From the NCBI RefSeq assembly GCF_023544445.1, contig NZ_JALPVJ010000010.1, positions 1 to 64,000 of the forward strand: DNA of 64,000 bases, read 5' to 3'. Below the pieces are notes generated by a model. The model did not search any database, was not told the DNA's origin, and saw only the letters and a list, made by a program, of their open reading frames with translations. The number at the start of each line of letters is the position of its first letter. Positions within the stretch are counted from its first letter, which is position 1. The DNA comes from Actinoplanes sp. M2I2 (lineage in GTDB: Bacteria > Actinomycetota > Actinomycetes > Mycobacteriales > Micromonosporaceae). Positions 59,584 to 64,000 of this stretch are shown here, piece by piece. The translations under genes and the position numbers were made by a program.

Positions 59584-59916
59584 TGTGCCCCGGACGGGTT
59601 AGGCGGAAGACACCGATGCCGCCGACATTCGGTTGAGGGCCCTCTGGCCGGACCGCGCGGAATACCTGTGGATTCGGCATCCCGCGTATCTGTCCCGGTA
59701 GGGTCACCGCGTCCGCCCCGATTGCCAAAAACGCTGGTCAGCGCCATGCTCGGTGATCCCTGAGCTTCCCTCTTTGGGATTAAGCCGGACAGGCGCACCT
59801 GTGCGCTTTATGCGCGTAGAAGCGCGGACGGAATCCCGATCACACGACCACGGGTCGTCGGCGACCGTTATGAGACGAGAGGCATCACCAGTCGCTGGAG
59901 GAGAAAGGCGCCGCAT
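59584..59916. other. Intergenic stretch before the anchored paralogue
   Basis: About 330 bp without a convincing gene. It ends in GGAGGAGAAAGG, a strong ribosome-binding site for the GTG at 59917. Confidence 0.5.
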
Positions 59917-60591
59917 GTGTACGACGAAGGCACGGTCATGATGCGGCGCGAGGTCCTCAGCCGGCTGCGAGAGGGCGGCGGCTTGAACGATCGCGAGCAG
60001 GACGGCAACAGGGTCACGGGCATGCACATCGAGCTGGATCCGGCCGACCACGAGGAACCCACGTGGGAGGTCCGGCACCCGCAGGTCGCGGGGGCCAAGC
60101 GGCGCCTGGACCGGCGTACGCGGGTGATCCTCGGCATCGCCGCGGTCCTCGCCGTCGTCGTGAACGCGGGCGCCGCCTGGGCGTACTGGCAGATCACCGA
60201 CACCGAGGTGGCTCAGGCCACGAGCGGCGGGGCACCGGTCGCGATGTCGCTGCGGGCGCGTTCCGACCTCGACCGGGCGCTGCAGCCGGGGGCCACCGGT
60301 GACCTGGTCGTCACCGTGACCAACGACAACGGCTTCCCCATCAGGATCACCTCGATCACCGCGGCCGGGCCGGTCGTCGCCGACCCGGAGCATCAGAAGA
60401 ACGGCTGCACGGCCACCGGCGTACGGCTGAGCAAGCCCACCTTCGCCGTGGTGTGGGACGTCGGCCGCAACTCGATCGGCGCGTTCAACGTGCCCGGCGG
60501 GCTGACGATGCGGGCGACCGCGGACCCGGACTGCCGGGGTGCCGCCTTCACGGTTCCGGTGCGGGTCTCCGGCGTACGCACCGACAGCTGA
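59917..60591 (+). CDS. Membrane-anchored beta-rich protein, paralogue of 57869
   Basis: A 224-residue protein: a charged cytosolic N-terminus of about 65 residues, a transmembrane/signal segment (VILGIAAVLAVVVNAGAAWAYW) and an outer beta-rich domain. The hydrophobic segment runs into AWAYWQITDTEVAQ, which resembles the YAYFTDTE pattern behind SipW-type signals of CalY/TasA proteins. The outer domain shares with 57869 the pattern NDNGFPIRITSIT, a Cys in KNGCTATG and ADPDCRG near the end. ATG 59938 is an alternative start. Confidence 0.68.
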   Translation: MYDEGTVMMRREVLSRLREGGGLNDREQDGNRVTGMHIELDPADHEEPTWEVRHPQVAGAKRRLDRRTRVILGIAAVLAVVVNAGAAWAYWQITDTEVAQATSGGAPVAMSLRARSDLDRALQPGATGDLVVTVTNDNGFPIRITSITAAGPVVADPEHQKNGCTATGVRLSKPTFAVVWDVGRNSIGAFNVPGGLTMRATADPDCRGAAFTVPVRVSGVRTDS

Positions 60592-60595
60592 CCGG

Positions 60596-61909
60596 CTAGT
60601 CGTTGTCGGTGGCCGTCGGGCGCAGGTGCCGCGCGCGGTGGCCGCTGAGCAGTTCGGCGTGCACGGGACGGTGCCGTCCGGGATGGGCGGTGAGTTCGCG
60701 TATTTCGGCCGGGACCACGACCGACGTCCGCAGCACCGCGCTGGCCCGTTCGGCCGAGTCGCGCACGACCGCCTCGTCGTGGCTGGCCGCCTCGATGCCG
60801 TCGGCCACCACGCGTGCCAGCGCCGCCCCGTACGTCCGGGCGTCCTGGATCTCGCGTTCGTGGATGAGGGTGGCCTCGTGTTCGCGGCGGCGGGCGAGGC
60901 GGGCCTCGGTGCGTTCGTAGCCGTTGCCGCGGGAGGCGAACTTGAGGCCCACGGCGGCGCAGTCGAGCGCCACCAGCAGCAGCGTGATGCCCAGGTAGAA
61001 GACGCCGACGCCCCAGAAGTCGCCGGACACCAGGTGCCACATCGCGGCTGTGCGCGCGCCGAAGCCGGAGTCGGCCTCGACCGCCTTCTCGTTGGCTTCG
61101 CGCTGCTCGTTGATCTGGCGGGTGAGGTCGGCCTTCTCATCGGCGCGGGCCTCGCGGGCGGTGCGCTGGGTGTCGAGGAGCCGCCCGGCCCGTACGTCGA
61201 GAGCAGCGGCTTCGTCGTCGAGCGTGCGTGACCGCCGGACGAGCTGGTCGCAGGAGCCGCCCGCGGGGCAGCCGGCCGCCCTGGTCACGCCGTCACCGGC
61301 CGAGTCGGCGACCGCCTGCCGGTAGAGCTCGCGGGCGTCGCGGCGTTTCTGCGCGGCCTGGTCGGTGAGCCCGCGGACGGCGGCGTCGTCCCCGCCCGTC
61401 TCGCGGTCGAGCTGGGCCAGCCGGGCCGTCCAGGTGCCGACCACGCCGGTCCGGTCGATGCGGCTCAGCTGCTGGTTGTGCACCTCGTTGAGCCGGGCGT
61501 CGATCTCACCCCGGTAGCGCGCGAGCATCAGCGGCTCGGTGATGAGCAGCGCGAACAGCAGCGCCAGCCCGAGCCGGCCGGCGTACAGGCCGATGGTCGG
61601 CCTTTTGAGCAGGTGCCCGGGGTCGGTCGAGTCGAGGTGCTCGTAACTGATGGCGACGCGTCCGACGACCGCCCGGTCGTAGGCGACGACGCCCGCCGCG
61701 ACGAGCGGCCCGACCAGCCACCGGTACCACGGACGCGAGTAGTTCGAGCTCGCGTCGATGAAGGCCGCGCCACCGAGCGTGGCATACGCGAAGTAGAGAA
61801 GGATGAAGACGCCGATCGCGGAGTACAGCACCCGGTCGGTGTGGGTGGTCACGCTGGCCGGGTTGACGTTCGCCACCCGCAGCAGCACGTCTCGGCGGCC
61901 CTTCGGCAT
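60596..61909 (-). CDS. DUF4407 integral membrane protein
   Basis: A 437-residue protein of the DUF4407 family. Three N-terminal helices (YSAIGVFILLYFAYATLGG and others) and one later helix (FWGVGVFYLGITLLLVALDC) frame a long coiled coil (about 160-285) rich in Arg, Glu and Ala with two Cys (GCPAGGSC). The family occurs mostly in actinobacteria and bacteroidetes; its role is unknown. The C-terminal 100 residues are charged and cytosolic. It converges with the anchored beta-rich protein (stops 4 bp apart). Confidence 0.88.
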   Translation of the reverse strand: MPKGRRDVLLRVANVNPASVTTHTDRVLYSAIGVFILLYFAYATLGGAAFIDASSNYSRPWYRWLVGPLVAAGVVAYDRAVVGRVAISYEHLDSTDPGHLLKRPTIGLYAGRLGLALLFALLITEPLMLARYRGEIDARLNEVHNQQLSRIDRTGVVGTWTARLAQLDRETGGDDAAVRGLTDQAAQKRRDARELYRQAVADSAGDGVTRAAGCPAGGSCDQLVRRSRTLDDEAAALDVRAGRLLDTQRTAREARADEKADLTRQINEQREANEKAVEADSGFGARTAAMWHLVSGDFWGVGVFYLGITLLLVALDCAAVGLKFASRGNGYERTEARLARRREHEATLIHEREIQDARTYGAALARVVADGIEAASHDEAVVRDSAERASAVLRTSVVVPAEIRELTAHPGRHRPVHAELLSGHRARHLRPTATDND

Positions 61910-61980
61910 GGTGCCGAGTCTGGCTGATCATGCCGCCCAGCGGGCCCGAAACGCCTTTTTCGGACACGAACCCGCTCAGC

Positions 61981-62625
61981 TCAGGGCGTCAGCTCGGGCT
62001 CCGTGATCGTCACCCGGACCGTCACCGAGGCCTGCACCGTCTGGGGCTGCGGGTCGATCTCGAAGCCGGCCGATTCCGGCCCGCCCGCGTCGATCGACAG
62101 ATTCCGGAACATCGGCCCGCCGCCACCGGCGCCCTCGTCGGCGATCTCGACCAGCTTGTCGATGCGGGCGCCGACGGCGGCAGCGTACTCACGGGCGCGG
62201 GACAGCGCGTCGGTGATGGCCTCGCGGCGCACGTCGGAGCCGGCCCGGCTGCCCGGCCGCAGCTGCCACCACGGCCCGGCCACGGCCGCGTGCTCGAGCG
62301 CGGCCAGCCGCAGCAGAAGCTGACCGAGCGGCTCGAAATCGGCCACGGTCACCGTGGTGTCGACATTTCCGGTGTACGCCACCACGCGCTCGCTGCCCCG
62401 CTTGAGCTCCGGGAACACCCGCACGCCACCGGTCTCGCGCCGCTCGATCGCGTCACCGGCCTCGGCCAGCAACGCGTGCAGCGCGGCCGACCGCTCGAGC
62501 AGCCGGGACACCACGGTCTCGCGCTCGCGGTCGCGGGCCGACAGGGTGACGGAGATGATCGCCTGCTCGGGCGGCACCTCGCGGAACGCCTCGCCGCGGA
62601 CGGCGATGGTGGGTTGATCGGCCAT
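61981..62625 (-). CDS. SIMPL (DUF541) domain protein
   Basis: A 214-residue SIMPL protein (ITVRGEAFREVPPEQAIISVTLSARD-like start, here IAVRGEAFREVPPEQAIISV). Many members have a signal peptide for the periplasm; this one has none, so it is probably cytosolic. Members form ring-like oligomers and relate to stress or outer-surface functions; no specific role can be given. ATG 62625 is the start. Confidence 0.88.
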   Translation of the reverse strand: MADQPTIAVRGEAFREVPPEQAIISVTLSARDRERETVVSRLLERSAALHALLAEAGDAIERRETGGVRVFPELKRGSERVVAYTGNVDTTVTVADFEPLGQLLLRLAALEHAAVAGPWWQLRPGSRAGSDVRREAITDALSRAREYAAAVGARIDKLVEIADEGAGGGGPMFRNLSIDAGGPESAGFEIDPQPQTVQASVTVRVTITEPELTP

Positions 62626-62632
62626 GGCCCGA

Positions 62633-62718
62633 CGCTACCCGGCCGGGGCGGGTTGCGCGTGGGTGGTGAGCCGGGCGCTACCCGGCCGGGGCCGGTTGCG
62701 CGTCGGTCGTGGGCCGGG
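62633..62718. repeat. 43-bp tandem duplication at the end of the YbaB-like gene
   Basis: Units 62633-62675 and 62676-62718 differ at a few bases. The second contains the last codons and stop of the minus-strand gene at 62678; the first is a copy beyond the stop that would encode the same C-terminus (TTHAQPAPAG) again. Confidence 0.8.
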
Positions 62719-63145
62719 CCAGCTCGGCCAGCGCGTCGCGGGCATCGGCGCTGAGCCGTTCGGTGTCGGCCGGGGTGAGAGCCCCGGTCTCGGCGCGGTC
62801 GATGCGGCCGCCCCGCACGTGCACCCGGAACAGGCCGCGCGGACCGATGATGACCCGGATGGCGGGCTGCTCGTCGCCCTCGGCGATCAGCCGGTAGGCC
62901 TCGGCGATGCGGCCCCGGGCAGTGTCGAGGGCCTCGCCCCGCTCGACCAGGGGCGCCGTCGCCGCCGTCATCCGGGCCGACTCGAGCGCCTCGAGCAGCC
63001 CCGCGGCCACCCGGGCCGGGCCCAGCGCCGGCCACCAGCCGGGACGCAGACCTATGTCGACGAATCGGCCGATCGGATCGACGACCGCATAGGCCGTTCC
63101 GGTGCGGTCGGATCCGGTGATCCGACAATTTCGATAGGTGTTCAC
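62678..63145 (-). CDS. YbaB/EbfC-like protein (type VII secretion neighbourhood)
   Basis: A 155-residue protein from GTG 63145, which follows GGGGGAG at good spacing. The first half has the sheet-helix layout of YbaB/EbfC nucleoid-associated-type proteins common at actinobacterial ESX loci (TAYAVVDPIGRFVDIGLRPGW, then GPARVAAGLLEALESAR). The second half is a further helical region (DTARGRIAEAYRLIAEGDEQPA). It lies 77 bp after the mycosin gene on the same strand. The assignment to YbaB is by layout and is tentative. Confidence 0.6.
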   Translation of the reverse strand: MNTYRNCRITGSDRTGTAYAVVDPIGRFVDIGLRPGWWPALGPARVAAGLLEALESARMTAATAPLVERGEALDTARGRIAEAYRLIAEGDEQPAIRVIIGPRGLFRVHVRGGRIDRAETGALTPADTERLSADARDALAELARPTTDAQPAPAG

Positions 63146-63222
63146 CGGCGCTCCCCCGATCTCCGGTACGACTGAGGGTAGCGCACATCGACGATCGGCC
63201 GAATGCCAGCCGACCGGCCTGA

Positions 63223-64000
63223 TCAGGAACTTCGTCGTGCCCGAAGGACCATGAGGACGGAGAGACCGACGGTCAGCATCAGCACCCCGACGGTCACGAT
63301 CAGCCACGGCGGCATCCGGTCATCCTGTGTGGACCGGGCGACGGCCGGCGCCGCGACGGGGTCCCGGGTCGACGCGGGACTGGTGCTCGGCGCGGCCCGG
63401 GGCGCGGTCAGGGCGGCGATCACATCGAGCTGCCCGGCGCCGTACCGGTCGTCGCGGCCCTTCGGTCCCCGGTCGACCGCCGTGGACAGCAGCCGGTCGA
63501 CGACCTCGGGGGCCTTCATGTCGGGGTAGCGCGCCCGGACCAGCGCCACCGCGCCCGAGACCAGGGCGGTCGAGACGCTGGTGCCGTTCGTGACGTCGTA
63601 CCTGTTGCCGGGGCGGGCCACCGGGATGCCGACCCCGTAGGTGACCAGATCGACCTGGGGCCCGCGGTTGGAGAACGACGCCACGCGGTTGTCGCGGCCC
63701 ACCGAGCCGACGGTGACCACGTGCGGGAAGGCACCCGGCTCGCCGACCGCGCCGCCACCGTTGCCGGCCGACGCGACCAGCACGACGTCGTTGGCGTAGG
63801 CCTCGGCGATCGCGTCCGCGAGCACCTGGTCGCTGGCCAGGTGGAACGACATGTTGACGACCTTGGCCCCGTGGTCGACGGCCCAGCGGATCCCGTTGGA
63901 GATCAGCAGATCGTCGTTGACCGGGCGGATCGGCATGACCTTGCTGCGCGGGGCGACGCCCAGCAGTCCCGCCCCGTCGCCGTGCCCGCGGCCGGCGATG
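63223..64000 (-). CDS. mycP: Type VII secretion mycosin protease (partial, runs off the window)
   Basis: The C-terminal 259 residues of a subtilisin-like (S8) protease are seen. The catalytic Ser is in TNGTSVSTALVSG and the oxyanion Asn in ASAGNGGG; the catalytic Asp and His lie beyond the right edge, although an IAGRGHGDGAGLLGVAP segment follows the His region. A C-terminal transmembrane helix (LIVTVGVLMLTVGLSVLMVL) with a short RARRSS tail anchors it, as in mycosins of ESX systems. An ESX locus therefore probably begins beyond 64000. Confidence 0.92.
   Translation of the reverse strand, partial: IAGRGHGDGAGLLGVAPRSKVMPIRPVNDDLLISNGIRWAVDHGAKVVNMSFHLASDQVLADAIAEAYANDVVLVASAGNGGGAVGEPGAFPHVVTVGSVGRDNRVASFSNRGPQVDLVTYGVGIPVARPGNRYDVTNGTSVSTALVSGAVALVRARYPDMKAPEVVDRLLSTAVDRGPKGRDDRYGAGQLDVIAALTAPRAAPSTSPASTRDPVAAPAVARSTQDDRMPPWLIVTVGVLMLTVGLSVLMVLRARRSS

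Overview
The window is high-GC actinobacterial DNA with strong GC bias at third codon positions, many GTG starts and short 4-base ATGA/GTGA gene overlaps. The gene set and order point to Micromonosporaceae, most likely Actinoplanes or a close relative; this assignment is inference. The core (about 5.7-46.8 kb) matches in content and partly in order the Mycobacterium tuberculosis Rv3193c-Rv3202c neighbourhood: UPF0182 membrane protein, PDZ-Lon protease, zinc metalloprotease, AarF-type kinase, whiB7, uvrD2, mycoredoxin, NudC and the adnA-adnB helicase-nuclease pair.

Layout. 0-5.7 kb: an accessory segment between two identical initiator tRNA-Met genes, holding an AraC-type regulator with a divergent cupin, a frameshifted ISL3-type transposase, two small hypothetical genes (one DUF4259) and low-complexity 30-bp repeats. 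5.7-12.5 kb: UPF0182, PDZ-Lon protease, zinc protease, a DUF2064-like protein and a YgjP-type metallohydrolase. 12.9-18.2 kb: a DUF5679 zinc-ribbon protein, a cluster of DnaA-box-like 9-mers, an E1/ThiF-like protein, an AarF kinase, an M18 aminopeptidase and a methyltransferase with a minisatellite-encoded tail. 18.3-24.8 kb: whiB7 behind a leader ORF and a terminator/antiterminator, uvrD2, mycoredoxin, an Fe(II)/2-oxoglutarate-type oxygenase and NudC. 24.8-30.8 kb: a paired M16 peptidase operon and an Rrf2-regulated ABC importer. 31.5-36.5 kb: a cslA-glxA-GH6 beta-glucan operon. 36.6-39.7 kb: membrane proteins, an acyltransferase and a cold-shock protein. 39.7-46.8 kb: adnB and adnA. 46.8-57.4 kb: a LacI regulator, two LOG-type proteins, the lysine-related set dapE/dapD/lysG/lysE, a MerR regulator fused to sliding-clamp domains, two methyltransferases, a nitrilase-type hydrolase and a RidA protein. 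57.8-62 kb: secreted or anchored beta-rich proteins with CalY/TasA-like signal regions and a DUF4407 membrane protein. 62-64 kb: a SIMPL protein, a YbaB-like protein and the 3' part of a type VII secretion mycosin.

Functional links. UvrD2, AdnA and AdnB concern DNA repair. WhiB7, mycoredoxin and NudC concern antibiotic and redox stress. The dap/lys genes join lysine and peptidoglycan precursor synthesis to basic amino acid export. cslA/glxA/GH6 match the Streptomyces hyphal-tip glucan system. The observations most worth follow-up are the MerR-clamp fusion (53494-54540), the whiB7 attenuator (18975-19512), the DnaA-box cluster (13209-13325) and the secreted protein cluster at 57.8-60.6 kb.
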